64,000 nucleotides of DNA from contig NZ_CYSR01000010.1 of assembly GCF_001458395.1 (NCBI RefSeq), positions 62,001 through 126,000 of the forward strand. The letters run 5' to 3'. The notes beneath the pieces are model-generated. The model worked only from the letters and a program-made list of their open reading frames with translations, made no database searches and was not told where the DNA came from. This document shows, one piece after another, positions 26,181 to 36,409 of the stretch. The position numbers and the translations under genes are program-made. Source of the stretch: Leisingera aquaemixtae. GTDB taxonomy: Bacteria; Pseudomonadota; Alphaproteobacteria; Rhodobacterales; Rhodobacteraceae. Every line of letters begins with the position of its first letter. The stretch's first letter is position 1.

Positions 26181-26504
26181 ATGCTGACCTGCATCATCCG
26201 TTACCGCATCGACCCCGCCAAGAAGGCGCAGTTTGAAAAATACGCCCGCAACTGGGGCCAAGCGATTCCGCGCTGCGGGGCGGATCTGGTGGGGTATTAC
26301 GCGCCGCATGAGGGGTCCTCGACGCTGGCCTACGGGATCTACAACGTGGAGAGCCTGGCGGAGTATGAGGCCTACCGCGCGCGGCTGGCGCAGGATCCGC
26401 TGGGGCGCGAGAACTATGAGTTTGCGCAGCGCGAGCGGTTCCTGCTGCGCGAGGACCGGACCTGGCTGACGCTGGCCTCGGCGCCGCAGGGGCGGGCCGG
26501 ATAG
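26181..26504 (+). CDS. NIPSNAP family protein
   Basis: Small ferredoxin-like (dimeric alpha/beta barrel) protein of 107 aa. It has the NIPSNAP pattern IIRYRIDPAKKAQFEKYARNW, GADLVGYYAPHEG and YEAYRARLAQDPLGREN. These proteins are structurally related to ABM monooxygenases, and their function in bacteria is unknown. It is 11 bp upstream of an ABM-domain gene with the same strand and fold class, suggesting a paired operon. Confidence 0.83.
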   Translation: MLTCIIRYRIDPAKKAQFEKYARNWGQAIPRCGADLVGYYAPHEGSSTLAYGIYNVESLAEYEAYRARLAQDPLGRENYEFAQRERFLLREDRTWLTLASAPQGRAG

Positions 26505-26515
26505 GGGAGACGCAG

Positions 26516-26860
26516 ATGATTGCCGTGATTTTCGAGGTGGAGACCGCCGCAGGGCAGAAAGAGGCCTATCTGGAAACCGCCGCGGAACTGCGGCCCTTGC
26601 TGGAGCAGGTGGACGGATTTCTGTCGGTGGAACGGTTTCAGAGCCTGAGCGCACCGGGCAAGCTCTTGTCGCTGTCTTTCTGGCGCGATGAAGCAGCGGT
26701 TCAGCGCTGGCGGCAGCTGGCGGAGCACCGGGCCGCACAGGCCAAGGGGCGGGCCGGGGTCTTTGCGGACTACCGGCTGCGGGTGGCGGGTGTGATCCGG
26801 GACTACGGGATGACCGCGCGGGACGCGGCGCCGCCGGACAGCCGCGCCGTTCACGGCTGA
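26516..26860 (+). CDS. Antibiotic biosynthesis monooxygenase (ABM) domain protein
   Basis: ABM-fold protein (114 aa): IFEVETAAGQKEAYLETAAELRPLLEQVDGFLSVERFQS, then LSLSFWRDEAAVQRWRQLAEHRAAQ. The family includes quinol monooxygenases and haem-degrading enzymes, but many members lack a known activity. No haem-binding motif is obvious. It follows the NIPSNAP gene closely; a GC-only hairpin (GCCCCGCGCC/GGCGCGGGGC, about 26884-26906) lies downstream. Confidence 0.83.
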   Translation: MIAVIFEVETAAGQKEAYLETAAELRPLLEQVDGFLSVERFQSLSAPGKLLSLSFWRDEAAVQRWRQLAEHRAAQAKGRAGVFADYRLRVAGVIRDYGMTARDAAPPDSRAVHG

Positions 26861-26921
26861 GCACGCCGGCGGCGTGGTGACAGCGCCCCGCGCCGCGGGC
26901 GCGGGGCGGGGCTGAAACCGG

Positions 26922-27482
26922 TCAGGCTGCGGCGCGCGGGTGCGTGCCTTCCTCAATCTCCTCGGCGATTTTCGACACAAACGCCTTCAGGTCTTCGGGC
27001 TGGCGGCTGGTCACGATGCCCTGATCCGTAACGACCTCGGTGTCTTTCCAGTTGGCGCCGGCATTGGCGATGTCGGTCTTGATCGAGTGATAGGACGTCA
27101 TGTCGCGGCCCTTGGCAACACCGGCCTCCGCCAGCACCCAGGGCGCGTGGCAAACGGCGGCGATCACCTTGCCGCTGTCATGGAAGGCCTTGACCAGATT
27201 GATAACATCCTCCTCGACCCGCAGCAGATCGGGATTGATCTGTCCGCCGGGAATCACCAGCGCGTCGTATCCATCGGCCTTGGCATCAGCGATTTTCAGA
27301 TCGGCCTCGGCCTCGCGGCCCCAGTCGCTGCCTTCCCAGCCCTTGGCCGGCTTGCCGTCGAGTGTGGCGACATGGACCTCGGCGCCCTTCACACGCAATT
27401 GGTCGCGCGGGAATTCCAGTTCCGACTGTTCGAACCCATGGGTGGCAATGATCAGGATTTTTGCATCTGCGATTTTGGGCAT
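26922..27482 (-). CDS. DJ-1/PfpI family protein
   Basis: Type 1 glutamine-amidotransferase-like protein of 186 aa. The nucleophile is C111 followed by His112 (AAVCHAPWVLAEAG), E18/E21 lie in HGFEQSELEFP, and IPGGQINPDLLR is typical of the PfpI/YhbO branch. These act as stress-protective glyoxalase III or deglycase enzymes. The start at 27482 matches the family N-terminus and follows a GAAAGGAGCCCGTA-like site. The longer upstream frame is rejected. Confidence 0.9.
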   Translation of the reverse strand: MPKIADAKILIIATHGFEQSELEFPRDQLRVKGAEVHVATLDGKPAKGWEGSDWGREAEADLKIADAKADGYDALVIPGGQINPDLLRVEEDVINLVKAFHDSGKVIAAVCHAPWVLAEAGVAKGRDMTSYHSIKTDIANAGANWKDTEVVTDQGIVTSRQPEDLKAFVSKIAEEIEEGTHPRAAA

Positions 27483-27545
27483 TACGGGCTCCTTTCCTGT
27501 TCTGAAATGCCAAACCGCCCTGCCGGGCGGTGCTGCAGAACAAAC

Positions 27546-27580
27546 GCGCCCCCGCCCGGAGCTGTTCCGGACGGGGGCGC
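27546..27580. terminator. Strong hairpin after fadH
   Basis: GCGCCCCCG (27546-27554) pairs with CGGGGGCGC (27572-27580), with an inner CCGGA/TCCGG pairing. On the minus strand GTTTGTT follows. It lies between fadH and the PfpI gene and probably ends fadH transcription. Confidence 0.55.
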
Positions 27581-27613
27581 AGGGACTGGAGCGTCGCGGC
27601 GTTTGGCCGCAGG

Positions 27614-29665
<2,052 letters not shown>

Positions 29666-29779
29666 CTACAGGATCGGGCGCGCAGGCCGCCTTGTCACGT
29701 GCAAACGCCGCGTCATGCCCTTGCATGCCCCGGCGGCAAGCGGTCTAAGGTTCTGTAAAAGCATTTCGAGGAGAGCCGG

Positions 29780-30262
29780 ATGACACCGGAAGACATTGCC
29801 AAGCTGCCTTACCGCCCCAACGTGGGCGTGATGCTGATCAATGCCGAGGGTGCGGTGTTCGTCGGCCAGCGCAAGGACCGGTACAAGGACGCCTGGCAGA
29901 TGCCGCAGGGCGGGATCGACAAGGGCGAGGACCCGCGGATCGCGGCCCTGCGCGAGCTGGAGGAAGAAACCGGAGTGGGGCCGGAACTGGTGGAGATCAT
30001 CGCAGAGAGCGATGGCTGGCTGCTTTATGACCTGCCGCATGACGTGGTGCCCGGGTTCTGGGGCGGCAAATACCGCGGCCAGGAGCAGAAGTGGTATTTG
30101 ATGCGGTTCCTGGGAACAGATGACCAAGTGAACATCGAGACCGACCACCCGGAATTCTCCGCTTGGTGCTGGCAGCCGGTGGAGACCCTGGTGGAGAAGA
30201 TCGTGCCCTTCAAGCGCGAGGTCTATGCGCGGGTGGTGGCAGAGTTCCGGGAGTATTTGTGA
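29780..30262 (+). CDS. rppH: RNA pyrophosphohydrolase (RppH, Nudix)
   Basis: Nudix hydrolase (160 aa) that removes pyrophosphate from mRNA 5' ends and triggers decay. The N-terminus [16 protein letters not shown] and the Nudix box [23 protein letters not shown] (starting near residue 46) are canonical, as is [22 protein letters not shown] precedes the ATG. The hypothetical secreted-protein gene begins 1 bp after its stop. Confidence 0.93.
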   Translation: MTPEDIAKLPYRPNVGVMLINAEGAVFVGQRKDRYKDAWQMPQGGIDKGEDPRIAALRELEEETGVGPELVEIIAESDGWLLYDLPHDVVPGFWGGKYRGQEQKWYLMRFLGTDDQVNIETDHPEFSAWCWQPVETLVEKIVPFKREVYARVVAEFREYL

Positions 30263-30263
30263 G

Positions 30264-30863
30264 ATGCGTTTGCCGCGGTTCTTGTCCGGATGTTTCGCCC
30301 GGCCGGCACGCCGGCCAGCACCTGGCTTTCCCCCTGGAAAGGCGCTTTGCACCTCCCCAAGGTCAAGCGCTGCCCTAGGCGTATTCGCCGCAGCGGTGTT
30401 GCCGGTTATTTCTGTAACTCCCGCCGCGGCCCTCAGCTGCCTGCCTTGGGGCCCTGCGGACGCCTATGTGCAAGCCGCTGCATCAGAGCGCGCCTATAAC
30501 GTCATCGCGGGCGAACTGCGGTTCGACGAAAACCTGCTGCCGCAATCGCATGCGGACAATCCCAATGACACCCCGCCGCTGACCGAAATCCCGGCACAGC
30601 TTTCCGGCAAGATGCTGGAGGGCAAGTATTTCTCAGGGCGGGTCGATGTGCCCGCGGTGCTGGAGGTGGAATGCCTTGGCCCCTGGTGCGGCGGGATGAA
30701 GTCCGGTGCGGATTATGTGTTCTTTGCGGAGCAGCGGGGGCAGGATCTGGTGATCCGGGCGGGTGCCTGCGGCGGCTTCGCCTTTGACGATACGCCAGAG
30801 GTGCGGCGGCAGGTGCTGGATTGCCACCACGGCGCAGCGTGCGAGCCGGCCATGCCGCGGTGA
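30264..30863 (+). CDS. Hypothetical exported Cys-rich protein
   Basis: Up to 199 aa. A basic, Pro-rich leader precedes a hydrophobic segment (AALGVFAAAVLPVISVTPAAALS) that looks like a signal peptide. The mature part has a Cys pattern (SCLPWGP, VECLGPWCGGM, GACGGFAF, DCHHGAACEP) suggesting disulfides. The FSGRVDVPAVLEVE and DYVFFAEQ segments suggest a beta-rich fold, reminiscent of TIMP/netrin-like folds, but that is a guess. The start is uncertain: a GTG or ATG nearer the hydrophobic stretch would give a normal signal peptide. Confidence 0.6.
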   Translation: MRLPRFLSGCFARPARRPAPGFPPGKALCTSPRSSAALGVFAAAVLPVISVTPAAALSCLPWGPADAYVQAAASERAYNVIAGELRFDENLLPQSHADNPNDTPPLTEIPAQLSGKMLEGKYFSGRVDVPAVLEVECLGPWCGGMKSGADYVFFAEQRGQDLVIRAGACGGFAFDDTPEVRRQVLDCHHGAACEPAMPR

Positions 30864-30869
30864 CAGGCG

Positions 30870-31745
30870 TCATTCTGCCGGGGCTGAGGATCGGGCCGTG
30901 CGCAGCCGCAGCCGGGACTGGCCGAGCCACAGGCTGAACAGGGCCAGCAGCGCCCCCAGCATCTGATTGGCCGTCAGCGTCTCGCCCAGCAGCAGCCAGC
31001 CCAGGATTACCGCCGACAGCGGGCTGAGCACGCCCAGCAGCGAAACCTGCGAGGGGTCGATCCGGGCGAGGCCGCGGAACCACAGGATGTAGGTCAGCGC
31101 ACCGCCGATCAGGCTCATATAGGCCAGGCCCAGGACATTTGCCGCGGTGAAGACGGGCAGCTCCTGCACCGACCAGAGCGCGGCTGGAATCAGCAGCAGC
31201 CCGCCTGCGCTCAGTTGCCAGGCGGTGAAGGTGAGGGGCGGCACCGGCGGCTGCCATTTGCGCGTCAGCACCACGCCAGCCGCCATCGACACCGCCCCGC
31301 CGAGGCCCGCCAGCACGCCCAGCGTGTCAAGCTTGGCGGCAGGGGTCAGCACCAGCAGGGCAACGCCCGCGATGCTCAGCAGGGCGGCAGCGACGGCAGC
31401 GGCGCGGATCGGCGTCTTGAGCAGCACGGCCGACAGAAACACCACGATCAGCGGCTGCACCGCGCCCAGCGTGGCGGCGACCCCTCCCGGCAGGCGGTAG
31501 GCGGACAGGAACAGAAGCACCCAGAACAGCGAGAAGTTCAGCGCGCCCAGCACCATAAGCCGCGGCAGCCAGTCCAGCGGCGGCAGCTGGCGCACCAGAA
31601 GCAACAGCAGCAAACCCGCAGGCAATGCCCGCAGCAGGGCCACTACAATGGGCGAATGGCCGGGCAGCAGAGTTGTCGTCACGATATAGCTGCTGCCCCA
31701 GATGGCAGGGGCCAGCGCCGTCAGCAAAAGGGTCCGGATGGGCAT
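30870..31745 (-). CDS. EamA (DMT) family transporter
   Basis: Ten-TM drug/metabolite exporter (291 aa) with two EamA repeats. It starts MPIRTLLLTALAPAIWGSSYIVTT and has YMSLIGGALTYILWFRGLARIDPSQVSLLGVLSPLSAVILGW in the second repeat. The ATG at 31745 follows AAGGAGAAACAG. It is divergent from a MarR regulator across twin palindromes, so it is very likely that regulator's target. Substrate unknown (an amino acid or metabolite exporter is likely). Confidence 0.87.
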   Translation of the reverse strand: MPIRTLLLTALAPAIWGSSYIVTTTLLPGHSPIVVALLRALPAGLLLLLLVRQLPPLDWLPRLMVLGALNFSLFWVLLFLSAYRLPGGVAATLGAVQPLIVVFLSAVLLKTPIRAAAVAAALLSIAGVALLVLTPAAKLDTLGVLAGLGGAVSMAAGVVLTRKWQPPVPPLTFTAWQLSAGGLLLIPAALWSVQELPVFTAANVLGLAYMSLIGGALTYILWFRGLARIDPSQVSLLGVLSPLSAVILGWLLLGETLTANQMLGALLALFSLWLGQSRLRLRTARSSAPAE

Positions 31746-31756
31746 CTGTTTCTCCT

Positions 31757-31799
31757 TATCTTGATATCGAGATAACACATTTTATCTTGACGTCAAGAT
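31757..31799. promoter_or_regulatory. Twin MarR-type operator palindromes
   Basis: ATCTTGACGTCAAGAT (31784-31799) is a perfect 16-bp palindrome. TATCTTGATATCGAGATA (31757-31774) is the same motif with one mismatch. Centres are 26 bp apart in the 76-bp gap between the divergent EamA and MarR genes. Confidence 0.75.
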
Positions 31800-31821
31800 G
31801 TAAGACCCTAAACCAGTTGCC

Positions 31822-32328
31822 ATGGATCATGTGGATTTTATTACCCAGCAATGGGGGAAAGAGCGGCCGGACTTGGATGTCACGGCCATGGGGGTGATCG
31901 GCCGGGTGGCGCGGCTGTACCTGGCCTATCAGCGCGAGATGCATAAGACCTTTGCGGAATTCGGGCTGAATGCGGCCAAGTTCGACGTGCTGGCCACCTT
32001 GCGCCGGTCTGGGGCGCCCTACACGCTGTCACCGGGCGAGCTGCTGAAGGCAACGATGGTGGCCTCCGGCACCATGACCAACCGGATCGACCGGCTGGAG
32101 GCGGACGGGCTGGTCAAGCGGGAGGTGAACCCGCAGGACAGCCGCAGTTTCCTGGTCGGTCTGACAGAGGAGGGGTTTGCCCTGATCGACCGGGCGGTGA
32201 CGGCGCATGTGCAGACCCAGACCCGGCTGCTGGCAGGGCTGAACGCGGCGGAGGCGGAGGCTTTGACCACCCTTCTGAGCAAGGCTCAGGCGGCAGCCGA
32301 CCAATCTGATACAAAAGCCCCCGGCTGA
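31822..32328 (+). CDS. MarR family transcriptional regulator
   Basis: Winged-helix dimeric regulator (168 aa). DNA-binding segment: LSPGELLKATMVASGTMTNRIDRLEADGLVKREVNPQDSRSFLVGLTEEG in outline, with the wing residues DSRS. The leader MDHVDFITQQWGKERPDLDVTAMGVIGRVARL is typical of the group controlling DMT exporters. Divergent from the EamA gene; twin palindromes between them suggest it represses both. Confidence 0.88.
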   Translation: MDHVDFITQQWGKERPDLDVTAMGVIGRVARLYLAYQREMHKTFAEFGLNAAKFDVLATLRRSGAPYTLSPGELLKATMVASGTMTNRIDRLEADGLVKREVNPQDSRSFLVGLTEEGFALIDRAVTAHVQTQTRLLAGLNAAEAEALTTLLSKAQAAADQSDTKAPG

Positions 32329-32379
32329 ACCGGTGAAGCTGCGCGGGCTGGCGCCCTTGCGTCCTGCGGACGGCGGGCG

Positions 32380-32465
32380 GGGCGTGGCGCGGAGCGGCTT
32401 TGCCGCTCCGCGCCACGCCCAACTGGAGAGATTGCACCGTCAGGTGCGGTTTCGACGGGCGGGAG
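32380..32465. repeat. Two-hairpin intergenic repeat, copy C
   Basis: A 19-bp perfect stem (32380-32398 and 32402-32420, TTT loop) ends CCACGCCCAAC. A small hairpin GCACC-GTCA-GGTGC (32434-32447) and the tail CGACGGGCGGGAG (32453-32465) follow. It fills the gap between the convergent MarR and adenosine kinase genes. Confidence 0.75.
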
Positions 32466-32478
32466 TGCCGCGACGCAC

Positions 32479-33471
32479 TTAGACCAAACCGGCCTCTTCC
32501 AGCAGGTGCAGCACGTGGGTTTCCGGGCGCGGGCCGATGTGGCGGATCACCTCGCCGGCGCAGATGCAGCCCATCCGGGCGCAGATTTCCATGCTGCGGC
32601 CGTTGGCCATGCCGAACAGGAAACCGGCAGCAAACTGGTCGCCCGCACCGGTGGCATCCACCGGCACAATCGTCTCGACCGGCACGTCGATGCGCTCACC
32701 GTTGTTCAGCACCGTAACCCCGTCTCCGGAGCGGGTGCAGACCACCAGCGGGCAGATCGCAGCGGTCTTGGCAATTGCGTCTTCCAGGTCGCTGGTTTCG
32801 AACAGGGCGCAGATTTCGTCCTGGTTGCCGATCACGAAATCCAGCTCGTTGCCGATCAGATTGAGGAAATCGGCCCGGTGGCGTTCGACGCAGAACGGAT
32901 CGGAGATCGAGATGCCAACCTTGCCGCCGCCCTCGCGGCAGTCGCGGGCGGCCTCCAGAAAGGCGGTCTTGCCCTTGTCCTTATCAAACAGGTAGCCCTC
33001 CAGGAACATGATCTGCGCGTTGCCGGCCACCTCTTGCGGCACGTCCGCCGAACTCAGCTCGGAAGAAATGCCCAGATATGTGTTCATCGAGCGTTCGCCG
33101 TCCGGCGAGACAAAGATCATCGACCGCGAGGTCGGCAGCTCGCCGTCGGCAACCGGCGGGTTCACGAAAGCCACGCCTTCATTGTTCATCGCATCGGCGT
33201 AGAATTTACCCAGCGCATCGTCGCGGACCCGGCCGATGAACGCCGCCTCCAGCCCCAGCGCGCCGGCGCCCGCGATGGTGTTGGCCACTGAGCCGCCGGG
33301 GGTCAGCACCCGGTTGCTCATCGCCGCGTAAAGATCCTCGCAGCGGTCGCGTTCGATCAGCTGCATGATGCCTTTTTCGATGCCCTGCTCGGCAAGGAAG
33401 CTGTCCTCGCACTGCGCAATCACGTCGACGACAGCGTTGCCGATACCGACGAGATGATAGGTTTTGGTCAT
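32479..33471 (-). CDS. PfkB family adenosine kinase
   Basis: Ribokinase-family kinase (330 aa), of the group annotated as adenosine kinase in Rhodobacteraceae: ATP plus adenosine gives AMP. It has GNAVVDVIA near the N-terminus, the substrate segment TPGGSVANTIAGAGALGLEAAFIGRV and the C-terminal PfkB signature VDATGAGDQFAAGFL with the catalytic Asp. The ATG at 33471 follows GAGGAGGGCAGTTT. A nucleoside or sugar substrate other than adenosine cannot be excluded. Confidence 0.88.
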   Translation of the reverse strand: MTKTYHLVGIGNAVVDVIAQCEDSFLAEQGIEKGIMQLIERDRCEDLYAAMSNRVLTPGGSVANTIAGAGALGLEAAFIGRVRDDALGKFYADAMNNEGVAFVNPPVADGELPTSRSMIFVSPDGERSMNTYLGISSELSSADVPQEVAGNAQIMFLEGYLFDKDKGKTAFLEAARDCREGGGKVGISISDPFCVERHRADFLNLIGNELDFVIGNQDEICALFETSDLEDAIAKTAAICPLVVCTRSGDGVTVLNNGERIDVPVETIVPVDATGAGDQFAAGFLFGMANGRSMEICARMGCICAGEVIRHIGPRPETHVLHLLEEAGLV

Positions 33472-33598
33472 AAACTGCCCTCCTCGGGGATGTTCGTGCC
33501 GGGTCCGGGACCGGCGTGTCTCTTTCGATAGTTGCAATGGCCGGGGCCGGCCAGGCGGCGCGCCGCCCGCGCATGGGCTGCGTCACAGCGCCCGCGCC

Positions 33599-34243
33599 TC
33601 AAAGGTTCTTGTCCTCATACATGCAGAGGTCGCGGATCAGGCAGCTGCCGCACAACGGTTTGCGCGCCTTGCAGTGGTAGCGGCCGTGCAGGATCAGCCA
33701 GTGATGGGCGTGCTGCTGGAAATCCACCGGGATGTTGTCTTCGATGGCGCGTTCCACCGCATCGACATCCTTGCCCGGGCAGATGCCGGAGCGGTTGCCG
33801 ACCCGGAAGATATGGGTATCGACCGCCTGGGCCGGGTAACGCCACCACATGTTCAGGACCACGTTGGCGGTCTTGCGGCCGACGCCGGGCAGCGACTGCA
33901 GTGCGGCGCGGGAATTCGGGACCTCGCCGCCGTACTCCTCGACCAGGATCCGCGACAGCTTGATCACGTTCTTGGCCTTGTTGCGGTAAAGGCCGATGGT
34001 CTTGATATGCTCGATCAGGCGCTCCTCGCCCAGGTCCAGCATCTTTTGCGGGGTGTCCGCGATTTTGAACAATTCATGGGTTGCCTTGTTCACGCCGGCA
34101 TCGGTTGCCTGCGCGGACAGCGCCACCGCCACCACCAGCGTGTAGGCGTTGACGTGATCCAGCTCGCCCTTGGGTTCGGGCTCCGCCGCCTGAAACCGGG
34201 TAAAGATCTCGCGGAGGGTATGATAATCGAGTTGCTTGGCCAT
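33599..34243 (-). CDS. nth: Endonuclease III
   Basis: DNA glycosylase/AP lyase (214 aa) repairing oxidised pyrimidines. The helix-hairpin-helix is LPGVGRKTANVVLN with the catalytic lysine, VDTHIFRVGNR holds the catalytic aspartate, and the C-terminal 4Fe-4S cluster is CKARKPLCGSCLIRDLC (C-x6-C-x2-C-x5-C). All key residues are intact. It lies upstream of the kinase gene on the same strand, 127 bp away, so it is probably a separate unit. Confidence 0.95.
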   Translation of the reverse strand: MAKQLDYHTLREIFTRFQAAEPEPKGELDHVNAYTLVVAVALSAQATDAGVNKATHELFKIADTPQKMLDLGEERLIEHIKTIGLYRNKAKNVIKLSRILVEEYGGEVPNSRAALQSLPGVGRKTANVVLNMWWRYPAQAVDTHIFRVGNRSGICPGKDVDAVERAIEDNIPVDFQQHAHHWLILHGRYHCKARKPLCGSCLIRDLCMYEDKNL

Positions 34244-34442
34244 CGCGCGCCATATGTACAGGTCAGACCTTAAAGCGCAATTTATTTTGCGCCCCGGAAC
34301 CCGCTAGACGGGCGTTTCACGGCGGCACTCCGGCCAGCCTGCACAACGCGGTTGCGCCGGGCGATGGATTTCGCATGTTCCGGGTCGAATGGCGGGCCTG
34401 CGCGCGGTAACCTGGCTTGCATGACTGCCGAAGGACAGAGCG

Positions 34443-35312
34443 ATGAATATTGAAGCACGGGAAAGCACCTATCACTACGGCGTCATGCGGCGGGCGATTG
34501 AGCTGATCGACGATGGCGGAGAGGATCTGACGCTGGAACAGCTGGCCGCCCGCATGGACATGAGCGCGGCGCACTTCCAGCGCCTGTTTTCGGCCTGGGT
34601 CGGCGTCTCGCCCAAGCGCTATCAGCAGTATCTGCGCCTGGGCCATGCCAAGGCGCTGCTGCGCGACCGGTTCACCACGCTGCAGGCCTCGCACGCGGTG
34701 GGGCTGTCCGGGTCCGGGCGGCTGCACGACCTGTTCCTGCGCTGGGAGGCGATGAGCCCGGGCGAATATGCCCGTAAGGGGGACGGGTTGCGGATATTCT
34801 GGGGCTGGTTCGACAGCCCCTTTGGTCTGGCGCTGGTGATGGGCACGGAAAAGGGCATCTGCGGGCTGGCCTTTGCCGCCGAGACCGGGGCGGAGCCCGC
34901 CATGGCCGACATGCGCGCCCGTTGGCCGCAGGCGGAATTTACCGAGGACCCCGCGGCCCTGCGCCCGCTGGCAGAGGCGGCCTTTGCCCAGAAGGGCGAG
35001 ACCGCCCTGCACATGATCGGCGCGCCGTTGCAGATCAAGGTCTGGGAAGCGCTGCTGCGGATCCCCTCGGGCCATGTCTCCACCTATTCCGAACTGGCCC
35101 AGGCGATCGGCTCTCCGCGGGCGGTCCGGGCTGTCGGCACTGCAGTGGGGCGCAACCCGGTCAGCTGGCTGATCCCCTGCCACCGTGCGCTGCGCAAGTC
35201 CGGCGCGCTGGGCGGCTACCATTGGGGGCTGCCGGTCAAGCGCGCGATGCTCGCTTATGAGGCCGCCCGGGACGAGGACAACCCGGCGCAGGACGCGCGC
35301 GCCGCCGGCTGA
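34443..35312 (+). CDS. AraC-type HTH / O6-methylguanine-DNA methyltransferase fusion
   Basis: Ada-like protein (289 aa) with an AraC-type DNA-binding domain (about 12-110: LTLEQLAARMDMSAAHFQRLFSAWVGVSPKRY) fused to an Ogt domain with acceptor cysteine C246 in IPCHRALRKSGALGGY. It lacks the N-terminal zinc/methylphosphotriester Cys domain that makes E. coli Ada a methylation sensor. It may therefore repair DNA and regulate by a different signal. The 3' end overlaps a possible antisense small gene. Confidence 0.9.
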   Translation: MNIEARESTYHYGVMRRAIELIDDGGEDLTLEQLAARMDMSAAHFQRLFSAWVGVSPKRYQQYLRLGHAKALLRDRFTTLQASHAVGLSGSGRLHDLFLRWEAMSPGEYARKGDGLRIFWGWFDSPFGLALVMGTEKGICGLAFAAETGAEPAMADMRARWPQAEFTEDPAALRPLAEAAFAQKGETALHMIGAPLQIKVWEALLRIPSGHVSTYSELAQAIGSPRAVRAVGTAVGRNPVSWLIPCHRALRKSGALGGYHWGLPVKRAMLAYEAARDEDNPAQDARAAG

Positions 35313-35478
35313 ACAGGCGCTTCAGCAGTCCGGAACGGGCGGGTTTTGCCGCCTGTTGCGCCGTGTGACGCCTGCGCGCTGCCTCAAGTTCGATTTCATG
35401 CGGGGCGAGGGGGCGGCGCTGGTGTTCCCAGCGGTCCAGGCCCAGGGTGATCAGCACGATCCAGTCATAACTCAGCAT
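35236..35478 (-). CDS. Possible small basic protein
   Basis: An 80-aa frame starting MLSYDWIVLITLGLDRWEHQ with a good AAGGAGAACACAG site. A short hydrophobic N-terminus precedes a charged helix (HEIELEAARRRHTAQQA) and an Arg/Pro-rich tail. It is divergent from the WYL regulator and runs 77 bp into the 3' end of the Ogt-fusion gene on the other strand. No family recognised; the site and divergent setting make it plausible. Confidence 0.45.
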   Translation of the reverse strand: MLSYDWIVLITLGLDRWEHQRRPLAPHEIELEAARRRHTAQQAAKPARSGLLKRLFSRRRARPAPGCPRPGRPHKRASRA

Positions 35479-35520
35479 CTGTGTTCTCCTTCTTGCGGAG
35501 GCCAGAAAACAAGAGCACTG

Positions 35521-35538
35521 CTGACAGGCTGTTGTCAG
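35521..35538. promoter_or_regulatory. CTGACA-N6-TGTCAG inverted repeat upstream of the WYL regulator
   Basis: A perfect 6-bp-arm inverted repeat. Two further TGTCA units follow at 35554-35558 and 35565-35569. They lie between the small gene and the WYL regulator gene, so they are good candidates for its operator. Confidence 0.5.
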
Positions 35539-35582
35539 TGGCATGTGCTAGAGTGTCAGCAGACTGTCATTGGAGCCTGCCC

Positions 35583-36272
35583 ATGCCGCGCACCGGCCGC
35601 CTGTTTGAAATCATCCAGATCCTGCGCACCGCCACGGCCCCGGTGCGGGCGGAGGATCTTGCCGGGACGCTGGAGGTCAGCAAGCGGACGATCTACCGCG
35701 ACATCGCAGCGCTGCAGGCGATGCGCACACCGGTGGAGGGCGAGGCCGGTATCGGCTACATGCTGCGCAAGGGGTACGACCTGCCGCCGCTCAATTTCGA
35801 CGAGGAGGAGCTGGAGGCGCTGCATGTCGGGCTGGCGATGCTGATGCGCACAGGCGACGGTGCCCTGCAAAAGGCGGCCGCGCGGGTGAGCCACAAGATC
35901 AAGGATGTGCATGCCACCGCCGACTGGCTGCAAGTGGCCCCCTGGGGCGCGCCGCTGGACGATCCGGAGCAGGGCTGTGTCTCCAAGGCGCTGCTGCGCC
36001 AGGCGGTGCGGGAAAGCCGCAAGCTGCAACTCACCTACCTCAGCCCGGATAGCGGCGAGAGCTGCCGCACCCTGCGGCCGCTGGCGCTGATCTACCATAT
36101 CGACTGCACCATGCTCGCGGCCTGGTGCGAGCTGCGCGGCGGTTTCCGCCACTTCCGCACCGACCGGATGCTGGCAGCGGACGTGCTGGAAGACGGGTTT
36201 GCGCCTGAGGCCGGGGCCTTGCGCAAACTGTGGATGGAACAGGAAGGCTGGAACTTCGCCTTTGCGCCGTAA
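35583..36272 (+). CDS. HTH/WYL-domain transcriptional regulator (YafY family)
   Basis: DeoR-like winged helix (RLFEIIQILRTATAPVRAEDLAGTLEVSKRTIYRDIAALQ, residues 6-45) followed by a WYL ligand-binding domain (QLTYLSPDSGESCRTLRPLALIYHIDCTMLAAWCELRGGFRHFRTDRM). 229 aa. In this protein the WYL triplet is altered (LIYHIDC). Such regulators sense nucleic-acid or nucleotide ligands in some cases. The start at 35583 fits the HTH. TGTCA repeats upstream suggest autoregulation. Confidence 0.86.
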   Translation: MPRTGRLFEIIQILRTATAPVRAEDLAGTLEVSKRTIYRDIAALQAMRTPVEGEAGIGYMLRKGYDLPPLNFDEEELEALHVGLAMLMRTGDGALQKAAARVSHKIKDVHATADWLQVAPWGAPLDDPEQGCVSKALLRQAVRESRKLQLTYLSPDSGESCRTLRPLALIYHIDCTMLAAWCELRGGFRHFRTDRMLAADVLEDGFAPEAGALRKLWMEQEGWNFAFAP

Positions 36273-36409
36273 AATGCGGTGTTAACGCGGGTTTTGCGCG
36301 GTATTTCGCCGAAACTGCAAGACCGTGTCTTGAGTAGCCGCGGCACCGGCACGATATTCGTGCGGACCGCCGGGCATCGCCCGGACCTTAGAAAGCAGAA
36401 GGCAATTTG

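Noticed and set aside
30264-30863. Assigning the Cys-rich exported protein to a named family
   Set aside because: Only a signal peptide and a cysteine pattern are visible; no motif is specific enough.
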